This document shows positions 47,184-56,051 of a stretch of 64,000 bases of DNA, piece after piece. The notes under the pieces are model-generated. The model searched no databases. It worked only from the letters and a program-made list of their open reading frames with translations, and was not told the DNA's origin. This stretch comes from Corynebacterium jeikeium. Lineage in GTDB: Bacteria; Actinomycetota; Actinomycetes; Mycobacteriales; Mycobacteriaceae. The stretch is from positions 868,001 through 932,000 of the forward strand of contig NZ_CP063195.1 of assembly GCF_028609885.1 (NCBI RefSeq), written 5' to 3'. A program made the translations under genes and the position numbers. Every line of letters begins with the position of its first letter. Position 1 is the first letter of the stretch.

Positions 47184-47935
47184 CAGAGCAGAAGAGCGCT
47201 AGCGGCGATCACCAGGTGACGAAGGATCTCCCCGGTGGTACGGCGAACCTCAGCCCTCGCGCGCAGGAGATTGCCGACAACCTGGCGCGCGTAAGGCGCC
47301 GCATTGCGGTGGCAGGAGGGGCGGATCTGCTGCCAATCACCAAGTTTCACCCAGCTGAGGACGTGAAGTTGCTGGCACAGCTGGGCGTCACTGCCGTTGG
47401 CGAGAACCGCGAACAGGAAGCGCGCGACAAGCACGCGCAGTTGGCGGATGCAGGTCTGCGGTTCCACATGGTGGGGCAAGTGCAGACAAAGAAAGCGAAC
47501 TCCGTTGCGCGGTGGGCAGCCGCCGTGCACACGGTGGACTCGTTGAAGTTGTTGAACGCCCTGGACCGAGGCGCGGCTCTGGCCCTAGAACGCGGAGATC
47601 GACACGAGCGCCTACCGGTATTGCTGCAATTCAGCGCTGACGGGGACCCGCAGCGCGGCGGGGCAGTGGAGGCTGACATCGACGAGCTAGCCGATGCAGT
47701 GGCTGCAGCCGAAAATCTGGAGCTGCGGGGACTGATGACGGTACCGCCGCTCGATGCCGACCCCGCGGTCGTTTTCGCACGGGGGCGAAAGCTGGTTGAG
47801 CGTATCGCTGACCGTGCGATAGGTGCTCCCGTGTACTCCGCAGGAATGAGCGGTGACCTGGAGATTGCCATCGCGGAAGGCTCCACCCTGGTGCGTGTCG
47901 GTACGGATATAATGGGCGCGCGACCAGTACTTTAA
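47180..47935 (+). CDS. Pyridoxal-phosphate homeostasis protein (YggS family)
   Basis: A 251-aa PLP-binding protein with the alanine-racemase-type barrel but no racemase second domain. The PLP lysine is probably K55 in LLPITKFHPAEDV, and the phosphate site region SAGMSGDLEIAIAEGSTLVRVGTDIMG is present. The family keeps free PLP in balance. I choose the ATG at 47180, which overlaps the pgeF stop; a GTG at 47171 is in frame. Confidence 0.9.
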   Translation: MTEQKSASGDHQVTKDLPGGTANLSPRAQEIADNLARVRRRIAVAGGADLLPITKFHPAEDVKLLAQLGVTAVGENREQEARDKHAQLADAGLRFHMVGQVQTKKANSVARWAAAVHTVDSLKLLNALDRGAALALERGDRHERLPVLLQFSADGDPQRGGAVEADIDELADAVAAAENLELRGLMTVPPLDADPAVVFARGRKLVERIADRAIGAPVYSAGMSGDLEIAIAEGSTLVRVGTDIMGARPVL

Positions 47936-48002
47936 ACGACATAGCTATTTACGGCCCTTAACTAGCCAATAGAATCAAGTAACGGAAGGTTCCTACAGAG
48001 CA

Positions 48003-48599
48003 ATGGCAGAAAACTTCATGGACAAGACCAAGCGCTTCTTCGGTTTTGATCACGTGGACACCTACAATACGGACTACTACAGCGACGGTTACGAGTCCCG
48101 CGAGCGTGACCGTGCTGATCGCGCAGACCGTATTGAGCGCGATATGCACGAGCCTTCCTACCGTTCCCGTTCTGAACGCGACCGTGCTGATAGGGTTGAC
48201 CGCTACGGTCGTTCCGACTACGCCGACCGTGCTGATAGGGCCGATCGAGCTGATCGTGAGGATCGCTACGCTTCTCGGAGTGATAGCCATTATTCTCCCT
48301 CTTTTGCAGACGCCCCTGCGGAGGAGAAGGATCCTTCGGCCTTCGTGTCCTTTACCCTAAGCTCCTATACTCAGGCCGGTGAGCTGGTGGATAACCTCAA
48401 GGCTCGTGAAGTCGTCGTATTCTCCCTCAGTGGTATGGAAAAAGGCGAGGCAAAGCGCGTTCTCGATTTCGCGGCTGGTCTGAGCCGAGGGCTGGACGCC
48501 AAGCTGAAGAAGCTGAAGGGTGTGCGTAACTTTATTCTGCTTCCGAAGGGTGTAACGCTGGCGCAGGATCAGCTGGACGCTATCGCGGAGACCATTTAG
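48003..48599 (+). CDS. sepF: Cell division protein SepF with a DRADR-repeat linker
   Basis: FtsZ-membrane anchor, the main one in Actinobacteria, which lack FtsA. A short amphipathic N-terminus (MAENFMDKTKRFFGF) is followed by a linker of about 70 residues made largely of Asp-Arg-Ala units, then the SepF dimer domain (SFTLSSYTQAGELVDNLKAREVVVFSLSGMEKGEAKRVLDFAAGLSRGL). At 198 aa it is longer than I would expect for C. glutamicum SepF, and the extra length is in the linker. TAGAAT at 47970-47975 is a candidate -10. Confidence 0.93.
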   Translation: MAENFMDKTKRFFGFDHVDTYNTDYYSDGYESRERDRADRADRIERDMHEPSYRSRSERDRADRVDRYGRSDYADRADRADRADREDRYASRSDSHYSPSFADAPAEEKDPSAFVSFTLSSYTQAGELVDNLKAREVVVFSLSGMEKGEAKRVLDFAAGLSRGLDAKLKKLKGVRNFILLPKGVTLAQDQLDAIAETI

Positions 48600-48679
48600 T
48601 CTGCTTCAGTCTTTCTAGCCAGTTCTAGGAAGGTTTAGGCAATCTTAGGCACCGTCATTAACCGTAAATAACTAACAAA

Positions 48680-48710
48680 GAGCCCGAGTCGGAATCAATC
48701 GACCGGGCTC
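48680..48710 (+). terminator. Hairpin between sepF and yggT
   Basis: GAGCCCG pairs with CGGGCTC, with an inner GTCG/CGAC pairing. No T-tract follows, so it may be a weak terminator or an mRNA stability element. Confidence 0.45.
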
Positions 48711-48733
48711 GATGTAGTGGAGAGAGCTCTTAA

Positions 48734-49024
48734 GTGAACGAAATCCTGCTTCTACTGATGTGGCTGATTCGCTTCTACATTCTGATTCTGATCTTGCGCA
48801 TCATTATCGAAATGATTCAGTCCTTTTCCCGCAATTGGCGCCCGCAACGCTGGTTTAGCATCGTTGCCGAGCCGCTGTTTGTCGTGACGGATCCGCCGGT
48901 CAAGGCCTTGCGAAAGCTGATCCCGCCGGTGCAGCTCGGGGGAGTGGGGCTGGATGTCTCAGTGCTGGTTTTGTTCTTCGGGCTACAGCTTCTGAGTATG
49001 CTTCTGGGGGCAATGATTCGCTAG
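48734..49024 (+). CDS. YggT family membrane protein
   Basis: A 96-aa protein with two hydrophobic helices separated by the family segment RNWRPQRWFSIVAEPLFVVTDPPVKALRKLIPPVQLGG. Its role is unclear; it is almost always found between sepF and divIVA in Actinobacteria, and homologues have been linked to division or osmotic protection. GTG start with GGAGAG about 9 nt upstream. Confidence 0.85.
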   Translation: MNEILLLLMWLIRFYILILILRIIIEMIQSFSRNWRPQRWFSIVAEPLFVVTDPPVKALRKLIPPVQLGGVGLDVSVLVLFFGLQLLSMLLGAMIR

Positions 49025-49061
49025 AACAGCGAACGGATCTTTTGGGGGTCTTTAAAGCCAA

Positions 49062-49090
49062 AACCTCCCTAGTGGTTCACTAGAGAGGTT
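49062..49090 (+). terminator. Hairpin after yggT
   Basis: AACCTCCCTAGTG pairs with CACTAGAGAGGTT (12 of 13 positions) around a GTT loop. No T-tract is present, but the strength and place suggest the 3' end of the sepF-yggT transcript. Confidence 0.6.
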
Positions 49091-49154
49091 AGCGCTTGCG
49101 CATCCTTAAAGTTGTAAAACTAAGGGGGTGGGGAATGGGGGGGGAGACGCAAGA

Positions 49155-49189
49155 AACGGATATTCAGCAAGCTGTTGTGAATATCCGTT
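49155..49189. promoter_or_regulatory. 12-bp perfect inverted repeat overlapping a -35 element
   Basis: AACGGATATTCA (49155-49166) and TGAATATCCGTT (49178-49189) are exact complements around 11 nt. The right arm overlaps TTGTGA, the -35 of the small-RNA promoter, so an operator role is as likely as a hairpin. Confidence 0.55.
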
Positions 49190-49203
49190 CATAGGGCTAG
49201 AAT
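49175..49203 (+). promoter_or_regulatory. Promoter of the putative small RNA
   Basis: TTGTGA (49175-49180), an exact 17-bp spacer and TAGAAT (49198-49203) match the sigma-A pattern. Transcription should begin near 49209-49211. Confidence 0.6.
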
Positions 49204-49208
49204 TAGAG

Positions 49209-49310
49209 CCATCTTCGCGGTAAGTGAGTGAGGCTGCGGAGATGTCGTGTGTAGTGACGGAAGCCGCTGCCGGTCGAGAATGTGGGTCTTGACCGGTGGC
49301 GGTTTTCTCA
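49209..49310 (+). ncRNA. Putative small RNA between yggT and divIVA
   Basis: A transcript starting near 49209 would fold into two stems. The first pairs 49210-49220 (CATCTTCGCGG) with 49234-49244 (CTGCGGAGATG), 11 bp with two G-U pairs and a 13-nt loop. The second pairs 49264-49275 (CCGCTGCCGGTC) with 49291-49302 (GACCGGTGGCGG), 12 bp with two G-U pairs, followed by TTTTCTC, an intrinsic terminator. No convincing reading frame lies between. It could be a free small RNA or a terminated leader of divIVA. I do not recognise a known family. Confidence 0.5.
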
Positions 49311-49504
49311 TTTCCTTCACCTGTTACATCGTCGATACGTTTCCAGTGTTACGTGTTTGGGTTGGGAGAATGGAAATTGCTTTTGTGGGGGTGGAACCTG
49401 GGGGTAAGGCGCCAGCTGTGGTGTTGATGTGGTTACATTAAATTAGTGTTGAGTTTGAGTTGTATGGTGCTCTGCGCTGCTACACGGTCAATCTCTATCT
49501 AAAG

Positions 49505-49535
49505 TTGAGACTGAACTAGCTTATGCTGGTATGCT
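49505..49535 (+). promoter_or_regulatory. divIVA promoter candidate
   Basis: TGGTATGCT (49527-49535) is an extended -10; TTGAGA at 49505-49510 is 19 bp away. The mRNA would have a leader of about 85 nt before the AAAGGGAAAGGG ribosome-binding region. Confidence 0.45.
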
Positions 49536-49626
49536 TTGTAGCTGTTTCATAAACCATCAATAGTTCATTACTGTTGCGAACGCCTTCTAGCACTTTGAGG
49601 CAATCCGAAAGGGAAAGGGACAACCT

Positions 49627-50784
49627 ATGCCACTCACTCCGGCTGATGTGCACAATGTAGCTTTTAGCAAGCCGCCGATCGGCAAGCGTGGTTACAACGA
49701 GGACGAGGTCGACCAGTTCCTGGATCTCGTGGAGGACACTCTTGCGGAACTGCAGGATGAAAACTCCGACCTCAAGCTGAAGGTCGAGCAGCTAGAGTCG
49801 GGCTCCGCCAAGGGCGCCGCTGCAGGTGCTGGCGTGGCAGGCGCTGCTGGCGCGTCCCAGGTTGACGAGGCTGCACTACGCCGTCAGATTGAGTCTGATC
49901 TACGTGGCAAGTTTGAGTCCGAGTACTCCGCGAAGCTAGAGCAGGCCCGCAAGGACGCCCGCGCTGAGGCTCAGGCGCAGCAGAGCAAGGCGCAGCCGCA
50001 GGGTGTTTCCCAGGTGAGCGCGGTGAATGCCGCTGAGATCGAGAAGAAGATCAAGGCCGACTACGAGGCGAAGCTTAAGGCCGCCGAGGACCGCGCTGCT
50101 AAGGCAGAGAAGGCTGCTGAGGATGCAAAGAAGCAGGCCCCGGCCCAGGCTTCTGTGGCTTCCGCTGCCGCTCCGACTGCTTCCGGCGATGGCAAGTCCG
50201 GCGTCGCAACCGCCGAGACCCACATGCAGGCAGCCCGCGTGCTGTCCCTGGCACAGGAGATGGCAGATCGCCTGACCGGCGACGCGAAGGCAGAGTCTAA
50301 CAGCATGCTGGAAGAGGCTCGCGCCACCGCAAAGAAGACCATCGACGACGCCGACAGCAGCTCCAAGAACACTCTGGCAGATGCACAGAAGCGCTCCGAG
50401 GCCCAGCTGGCAGATGCGAAGACCCGCTCCGAGAAGATGCTGGCAGACGCGGAGGAGAAGTCCAACGCACAGCTGGCAGACGCAAAGCAGAAGTCCGAGG
50501 TTATGATCTCCGACGCTACTGCTCAGTCCCAGGCGCAGATCCGCTCCGCACAGGAGAAGGCAAACGCTCTGCAGGAGGACGCAGAGCGCAAGCACACCGA
50601 GATCATGAACACGGTGAAGAAGCAGCAGACCACCCTCGAGGCACGCATCGAGGAGCTGCGCACCTACGAGCGCGAGTACCGTACCCGCCTGAAGACCTTC
50701 CTGGAGTCTCAGCTGGAGGAGCTGAACAGCCGCGGCACCGCCGCGCCGGCTGGCTCCATCGAGGTTGAGGGCGAGAACAACTAA
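49627..50784 (+). CDS. divIVA: Polar growth protein DivIVA (Wag31)
   Basis: A 385-aa coiled-coil protein that gathers at the poles and directs apical cell-wall growth. The N-terminal membrane-binding domain has [32 protein letters not shown]. After an Ala/Gly/Gln-rich linker comes a long coiled coil in which an 11-residue unit of the type LADAKxRSEAQ recurs about six times (residues about 235-310). Corynebacterial DivIVA is essential in C. glutamicum. The gene has its own promoter region and is followed by a small membrane protein. Confidence 0.95.
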   Translation: MPLTPADVHNVAFSKPPIGKRGYNEDEVDQFLDLVEDTLAELQDENSDLKLKVEQLESGSAKGAAAGAGVAGAAGASQVDEAALRRQIESDLRGKFESEYSAKLEQARKDARAEAQAQQSKAQPQGVSQVSAVNAAEIEKKIKADYEAKLKAAEDRAAKAEKAAEDAKKQAPAQASVASAAAPTASGDGKSGVATAETHMQAARVLSLAQEMADRLTGDAKAESNSMLEEARATAKKTIDDADSSSKNTLADAQKRSEAQLADAKTRSEKMLADAEEKSNAQLADAKQKSEVMISDATAQSQAQIRSAQEKANALQEDAERKHTEIMNTVKKQQTTLEARIEELRTYEREYRTRLKTFLESQLEELNSRGTAAPAGSIEVEGENN

Positions 50785-50869
50785 TAGCGCCAGCGCTTTA
50801 TAGCACCGGGCAATAGCGGCTCTCGGCTGCTGTCGGCCCACAACTGATCGTCAGGAGGAAATAGAAACG

Positions 50870-51025
50870 ATGCTTGTCGCAGCGATCCTCCTGGCGGTTC
50901 TTGGTTTTGCGGCTCTCGTTGTAAGTCTCACTGTCGGATCCACCACTTGGGCCTGGATCTGTGTGACCGTAGCTCTGATCGGCGTGGCATTGTTCGCCTA
51001 CGACCTGATCCGCCAGCGCAAGTAG
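50870..51025 (+). CDS. Small two-helix membrane protein after divIVA
   Basis: A 51-aa protein beginning MLVAAILLAVLGF and ending DLIRQRK, with two hydrophobic helices (about 2-23 and 29-46) and a basic C-terminus. AGGAGGAA lies 9 nt before the ATG, a very good ribosome-binding site. A small gene in this place also occurs in C. glutamicum (I believe cg2360). Function is unknown. It is probably on the divIVA transcript. Confidence 0.75.
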   Translation: MLVAAILLAVLGFAALVVSLTVGSTTWAWICVTVALIGVALFAYDLIRQRK

Positions 51026-51126
51026 CGCAAGCAGCGCAAGCGCTAGGGGCTACACCAGATTCAACTTTAGAAGCGCTCAACGAGGCTAAGGCTCTTATCC
51101 TGCACACGGCAGTGTAGGGTAGGAGC

Positions 51127-51340
51127 CGTAACTGAATATCCTTCAAGAACACGCATCGATCCGGCCATCACCGGGGAGCGTTCCTGGAAGAACGGTATGC
51201 CCGCCCGACCGTGGAACGGGGATACTCACTAGACCCAGGCGGAGTCGCGGCACGTCATCGCCGTAAGAGATGAAGAGGGCGTAACACGCCAATCAGGGTG
51301 GTACCGCGCAGGGCTTTCTAGCCAATGCGTCCCTGTTTTT
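51127..51340 (+). promoter_or_regulatory. T-box leader of ileS
   Basis: The T-box AGGGTGGTACCGCG is at 51295-51308. Upstream is a very short Stem I, CCGG-CCATCA-CCGG (51161-51174), whose loop holds the isoleucine codon ATC (51167-51169), then a hairpin CGTTC/GAACG (51179-51194) and a Stem III GGCGT/ACGCC (51278-51290). This is the ultrashort Stem I layout reported for actinobacterial ileS. Downstream CAGGG (51309-51313) pairs with CCCTG (51331-51335), followed by TTTTT, and the T-box AGGG can compete for the same CCCT. Uncharged tRNA-Ile binding should raise ileS expression. Confidence 0.92.
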
Positions 51341-51397
51341 AGCGATAATGTCGCCGACAGCACGGCTGTGGGCGTCAATAAAAAGAGCGAAGAAGCA

Positions 51398-51405
51398 GGT
51401 ACCAC
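51398..51405 (+). promoter_or_regulatory. Sequence next to the ileS start codon complementary to the T-box
   Basis: GGTACCAC ends 3 nt before the ATG, overlaps the only Shine-Dalgarno-like bases (AGCAGG) and is an exact complement of GTGGTACC inside the T-box (51298-51305). Pairing would hide the ribosome-binding site when no tRNA holds the T-box. Confidence 0.45.
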
Positions 51406-51408
51406 ACC

Positions 51409-54400
51409 ATGAGCGAAGCAACCCCAGCAGGCGGCGCTTACCCGCGCGTTGATATGTCCAATGGCGGATCGACCGCCTTCCCGGCACTCGAAGAAAATGT
51501 ACTGAAGTACTGGGAGAAAGACGGCACCTTCAACGAATCCGTCGCCTCCCGCGAAGGTAATGAGGAATACGTCTTCTACGACGGCCCTCCCTTCGCCAAC
51601 GGCCTACCGCACTACGGTCACCTGCTGACGGGCTACGTCAAGGACATCGTTCCGCGCTACCAGACGATGCAGGGCAAGAAGGTCGCCCGTGTCTTCGGCT
51701 GGGACTGCCACGGTTTGCCCGCAGAGCTGGAGGCCGAGAAGCAGCTGGGAATCAAGGATCGCGCCGGCATCGAAGAGATGGGCATGCGCTCCTTCAACGA
51801 CTACTGTGCCACGTCCGTGCTTCGCTACACGGATGAGTGGAAGGAATACGTCACCCGCCAGGCGCGCTGGGTGGACTTTGATAACGGCTACAAGACGATG
51901 GATCCGGGCTTTATGGAGTCCGTCATGTGGGCCTTCAAGACCCTCTACGACAAGGGCTTGATCTACCAGGGCTTCCGCGTTCTGCCGTACTCCTGGGCAG
52001 AGCACACTCCGCTGTCCAACCAGGAAACCCGCCTGGATGATTCCTACAAGATGCGCCAGGACCCGACCATCACGGTGACATTCCCGATCACCGGCGCGAC
52101 CGAGGGCACGTTCTCCGTGAAGACCTTGGCCGAGCACCCCGAGCTCGCCGATGCCGCGTTTATCGGCTGGACGACCACCCCGTGGACCACGCCGGCGAAC
52201 CTCGCCCTGGCCGTCAACCCTGAGGTGACCTACGCCGCGGTGCGGATTGGGGATGACGCCGCCGGTGCCGACGGTGCAGAGGGCATGCACGGAAAGATCG
52301 TGGTACTGGCTGACGACCTGCGCGGTGCATACGCCAAGGAGCTGGGCGAGAAGGCCGAGGTTCTGGCCACGTTCACCGGCGCGGAGTTCGAGGGTATGAC
52401 CTACGAGCCGCTGTTCGGGTACTTCACCGAGCGCGCGGGCGAGAAGTCCGCGGGCAGCGAGGGCAACCAGCGTAAGCCGGGAGCTTTCCGGGTGCTGTGC
52501 GCCGACTACGTCACCACCGCCGACGGTACCGGTGTGGTCCACCAGGCTCCGGCCTTCGGTGAGGACGATATGTTCACCTGCGAGGCTGCGGGCATCGACC
52601 TGGAGATCCCGGTGGACATGGACGGCAAGTTCACCTCCTTGGCTCCTGAATACCAGGGTCAGCTGGTCTTCGATGCAAACAAGGCAATCATCAAGGACCT
52701 GAAGGCCGCTGGCCGCGTGCTGCGCCACCAGACGATTGAGCACTCCTACCCGCACTCCTGGCGCTCCGGCGAGCCGCTGATTTACATGGCTCTGCCGTCC
52801 TGGTTCGTGGCCGTGACGAAGTTCCGCGACCGCATGGTGGAGCTGAACCACGAGCAGATCGAGTGGATGCCCTCCCACATCCGCGACGGGCAGTTCGGCA
52901 AGTGGCTGGAAGGCGCCCGCGACTGGAACATCTCGCGCAACCGCTACTGGGGCGCGCCGATCCCGGTGTGGGTTTCCGATTCCGAGGAGTACCCGCGCAT
53001 GGATGTGTACGGCTCCCTGGAGGAGCTGGAGCGCGACTTCGGCCGCAAGCCGGCTTCCCTGCACCGTCCGGACATTGATGAGCTGACCCGCCCGAACCCG
53101 GATGACCCGACGGGCAAGTCCACCATGCGCCGTGTGCCGGAGGTGCTGGACTGCTGGTTCGAGTCTGGCTCTATGCCTTTTGCGCAGAAGCACTACCCGT
53201 TCGAGAACAAGGAGTGGTTCGATACCCACTCTCCGGCGGACTTCATCGTGGAGTACTCGGGACAGACCCGTGGCTGGTTCTACACCATGCACGTTCTGTC
53301 CACCGCGCTGTTCGACCGCCCAGCCTTTAAGAAGGTCGTGGCTCACGGCATCGTGCTGGGCGATGACGGGCTGAAGATGAGTAAGTCCAAGGGCAACTAC
53401 CCGAACGTCAACGAGGTCTTCGACCGCGACGGTTCCGACGCCATGCGGTGGTTCCTGATGAGCTCGCCGATCCTGCGCGGCGGCAACCTGATCGTCACCG
53501 AGCAGGGCATCCGCGAGGGCGTGCGTCAGGCGATGTTGCCCATGTGGAATGCGTACTCCTTCCTGCGCCTCTACGCTTCCCAGCCGGCGCAGTACGATAC
53601 GTCCTCCACTAACGTGCTGGACCGCTACATCCTGGCCAAGCTGCGCGACACTGTGCAGGGTGTCTCCGACGCGCTGGACAACACAGACATCGCCACCGCC
53701 TGCGACGAGGTTCGCTGGTTCTGCGACGCGCTGACCAACTGGTACGTCCGCCGGTCCCGCGACCGCTTCTGGGCGGGCGACGCCGTCCACCCCGAGGCCT
53801 TCAACACCCTGTACACCGTGCTGGAGACCCTATGCCGTGCGGCAGCTCCGCTGCTGCCGATGACCACCGAGGTGATCTGGCGCGGTCTGACCGGCGAACG
53901 CTCCGTGCACCTGGCGGACTTCCCGAAGTCCGAGAACCTGCCCGCCGACGCGGAGCTGGTCACCGCCATGGACGCCGTACGCGCAGTCAGCTCCGCGACG
54001 AGCTCCCTGCGTAAGGCCCACAAGCTGCGCAACCGCCTGCCTCTGCCAAAGCTGACGGTCGCGCTGCCGAACGCCAGCGCGCTGGAGGACTTCACGAAGA
54101 TCATCGCCGATGAGGTGAACGTCAAGCAGGTCGAGCTGACCGAGGACGTCGCCCAGGTCGGTGGCTTCGAGGTCGTGGTGAACGCTCGCGTGGCCGGGCC
54201 GCGCCTGGGCAAGGACGTCCAGCGCGTCATCAAGGCTGTGAAGTCCGGCAACTACACCGTCGACGACGCCGGTGTTGTCTCCGCCGACGGCATCGAGCTG
54301 CAGGACGGCGAGTTCACTCGGAAGCTCGTGGCTGCCGAGCCGGAGCACACCGCAGAAGTCTCCGGCCAGGACGGCCTGGTGGTGCTGGACACCCAGACCA

Positions 54401-54669
54401 CCCCGGAGCTGGAGGCCGAAGGCTGGGCCGCGGACCGCGTGCGTGGCCTGCAGGAGGCCCGCAAGGCCGCCGACCTGCAGATCAGCGACCGGATCCACCT
54501 GACCCTTTCCGTACCTGCGGAGAAGGAAGAGTGGGCGCGCACCCACTCGGATTCAATCGCCAAGGAAGTGCTGGCCACGGACGTGAAGATTGTCGTCGGC
54601 GAGCAGCTCAGCCACGACGTCGCCGACGGCTGCTCGGCTGACATTGTGGTGGCGTCGGTAGCGTCCTAA
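51409..54669 (+). CDS. ileS: Isoleucyl-tRNA synthetase
   Basis: Charges tRNA-Ile. A 1086-aa class I synthetase with the HIGH-type motif in [16 protein letters not shown] (HYGH at 68-71), the CP1 editing domain with [19 protein letters not shown], and KMSKS at 656-660. The length and the HYGH form place it with the eukaryote-like IleS group that includes mupirocin-tolerant enzymes; this is a family inference, not a resistance claim. A long C-terminal anticodon-binding part follows. The start is fixed by the family N-terminus and the T-box leader. Confidence 0.97.
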   Translation: MSEATPAGGAYPRVDMSNGGSTAFPALEENVLKYWEKDGTFNESVASREGNEEYVFYDGPPFANGLPHYGHLLTGYVKDIVPRYQTMQGKKVARVFGWDCHGLPAELEAEKQLGIKDRAGIEEMGMRSFNDYCATSVLRYTDEWKEYVTRQARWVDFDNGYKTMDPGFMESVMWAFKTLYDKGLIYQGFRVLPYSWAEHTPLSNQETRLDDSYKMRQDPTITVTFPITGATEGTFSVKTLAEHPELADAAFIGWTTTPWTTPANLALAVNPEVTYAAVRIGDDAAGADGAEGMHGKIVVLADDLRGAYAKELGEKAEVLATFTGAEFEGMTYEPLFGYFTERAGEKSAGSEGNQRKPGAFRVLCADYVTTADGTGVVHQAPAFGEDDMFTCEAAGIDLEIPVDMDGKFTSLAPEYQGQLVFDANKAIIKDLKAAGRVLRHQTIEHSYPHSWRSGEPLIYMALPSWFVAVTKFRDRMVELNHEQIEWMPSHIRDGQFGKWLEGARDWNISRNRYWGAPIPVWVSDSEEYPRMDVYGSLEELERDFGRKPASLHRPDIDELTRPNPDDPTGKSTMRRVPEVLDCWFESGSMPFAQKHYPFENKEWFDTHSPADFIVEYSGQTRGWFYTMHVLSTALFDRPAFKKVVAHGIVLGDDGLKMSKSKGNYPNVNEVFDRDGSDAMRWFLMSSPILRGGNLIVTEQGIREGVRQAMLPMWNAYSFLRLYASQPAQYDTSSTNVLDRYILAKLRDTVQGVSDALDNTDIATACDEVRWFCDALTNWYVRRSRDRFWAGDAVHPEAFNTLYTVLETLCRAAAPLLPMTTEVIWRGLTGERSVHLADFPKSENLPADAELVTAMDAVRAVSSATSSLRKAHKLRNRLPLPKLTVALPNASALEDFTKIIADEVNVKQVELTEDVAQVGGFEVVVNARVAGPRLGKDVQRVIKAVKSGNYTVDDAGVVSADGIELQDGEFTRKLVAAEPEHTAEVSGQDGLVVLDTQTTPELEAEGWAADRVRGLQEARKAADLQISDRIHLTLSVPAEKEEWARTHSDSIAKEVLATDVKIVVGEQLSHDVADGCSADIVVASVAS

Positions 54670-54690
54670 AAAGACCCGCAGGGTACTCAC

Positions 54691-56037
54691 ATGCGCTGGG
54701 TGGCTCACATCGACATGGATGCGTTCTTCGCCTCCGTCGAGCAGCTCACCCGGCCGACCCTGCGCGATAGGCCGGTGCTGGTCGGTGGCTTGGGAGGCCG
54801 CGGGGTGGTCGCCGGTGCCTCCTACGAGGCCCGCGCTTTCGGCGCCCGTTCGGCGATGCCGATGGGACAGGCCGTGCGCCTGTGCAACAACCGCGCCGTG
54901 GTGGTTAAACCACGCAAGGAGGTGTACGCGGCCGCCTCCCGTCGCATCTTCCAGGTCATCCGCGCCCACGCAGGAGTGGTAGAGCAGCTGTCCGTGGACG
55001 AGGGCTTCGCCGAACCGCAGGGGTTGGACAGCGCCGAGGAAGCCCGTGCCTGGGCCGAAAACCTGCAGGCCAGGGTAGAGGAGGAGACCGGCCTGCCCGC
55101 TTCCGTCGGCATGGCCGCCAGCAAGCTGGACGCAAAGATGGCCAGCGATCTGGCTAAACCTCACGGGGTTTTCGTTGTGCCGCCCGAGGCGCGCATGGAG
55201 GTTTTCGCCGACCGGCCCGTAGGTGACGTGTGGGGGATAGGCAAGGTCGCTCAGGGCAAGCTGCACACCATGGGGATAGACACGATCGGCCAGTTCGTCG
55301 CCGCCGACACCACGGACGTGCGAGGCGCGCTGGGCTCGGTCGGAGTGGAGGTGCAGCGCATGGCTGCCGGCGACGACCCGCGCCCCGTTGCTCCCCGCGC
55401 GCCCGCCAAGCAAGTCAGCGCGGAAAAGACCCTGCAGGTGGACGCGCGCACTACCGCCGAGGCCATGCGCGTGCTGCACGAGACCGCGCTAGCTATGCAC
55501 CGCCGCCTGCTGAAGGACGGCCGCGCTGCCCGCACCGTGACGGTCAAGACGCGCACCACCGACTTTCAGCTGCACACGAAGTCCGCCGGGTTGCCCGCGC
55601 CGACGGAGGACTTTGACAAGATCTTCGCCCTCGCCCAGCGTCTGATGCCACGCCCTGAGCAGGCCGGCGCCTTTCGCCTGGTCGGGGTGAGCGTGTCCGG
55701 GCTGGTGGCCGACCGCCAGGAACTGCTGTTCCCGGAACTCGACGGCCCGCCGGTGCCCATCGCCGCCCCCACCGATAGCGATGCCGGGTTTAGCTCTTTC
55801 ATTGATGACGCCACCACGGTCCGTCCCGTATGGCATGCCACCCAGGATGTATCGCACGTGGAGTTCGGGCACGGGTGGGTGCAGGGAGCCGGCAACGGGG
55901 TGGTCAGCGTGCGTTTCGAAACCGCAGCGACTGGGCCAGGCAAGACCCGCACCTTCCGCATTGACGACGAAGACCTAAGCCCCGCCGACCCGTTGGACAG
56001 TCTTGCCTGGGATCTGGATGGGCTGGTGGAGGACTAG
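54691..56037 (+). CDS. dinB: DNA polymerase IV (Y family)
   Basis: A 448-aa translesion polymerase. Catalytic acidic residues are in HIDMDAFFASVEQ (D8, D10 region) and SVDEGF (D103, E104); the helix-hairpin-helix GDVWGIGKVAQGKLHTMGI follows, and RQELLFPEL near 345-353 resembles a beta-clamp-binding motif. About 90 extra residues follow. The start is 21 nt after ileS, so it may be read with it. No LexA-like site is visible in front. In C. glutamicum the equivalent is dinP near ileS. Confidence 0.9.
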   Translation: MRWVAHIDMDAFFASVEQLTRPTLRDRPVLVGGLGGRGVVAGASYEARAFGARSAMPMGQAVRLCNNRAVVVKPRKEVYAAASRRIFQVIRAHAGVVEQLSVDEGFAEPQGLDSAEEARAWAENLQARVEEETGLPASVGMAASKLDAKMASDLAKPHGVFVVPPEARMEVFADRPVGDVWGIGKVAQGKLHTMGIDTIGQFVAADTTDVRGALGSVGVEVQRMAAGDDPRPVAPRAPAKQVSAEKTLQVDARTTAEAMRVLHETALAMHRRLLKDGRAARTVTVKTRTTDFQLHTKSAGLPAPTEDFDKIFALAQRLMPRPEQAGAFRLVGVSVSGLVADRQELLFPELDGPPVPIAAPTDSDAGFSSFIDDATTVRPVWHATQDVSHVEFGHGWVQGAGNGVVSVRFETAATGPGKTRTFRIDDEDLSPADPLDSLAWDLDGLVED

Positions 56038-56051
56038 AACGTGAAAGGGGA

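Larger units (their letters stand above)
49025..49626 (+). other. Large intergenic region between yggT and divIVA
   Basis: About 600 bp with a dense series of structures: a hairpin, a G-run cluster, a 12-bp inverted repeat, a promoter, a two-hairpin RNA with terminator, and the divIVA promoter (all listed separately). A 64-codon frame at 49247-49441 overlaps the terminator and is not called. Confidence 0.6.

Noticed and set aside
49209..49310. Assignment of the putative small RNA to 6C RNA, RNase P RNA or tmRNA
   Set aside because: The sequence lacks the C-rich loops of 6C RNA and is far too short and unlike RNase P RNA or tmRNA.
49247..49441. A 64-codon frame between yggT and divIVA
   Set aside because: It starts inside the putative small RNA and runs through its terminator; the protein looks random.
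51604..53790. A 728-codon open frame antisense to ileS
   Set aside because: It mirrors the ileS codon pattern in high-GC DNA, has no ribosome-binding site and no family-like sequence.
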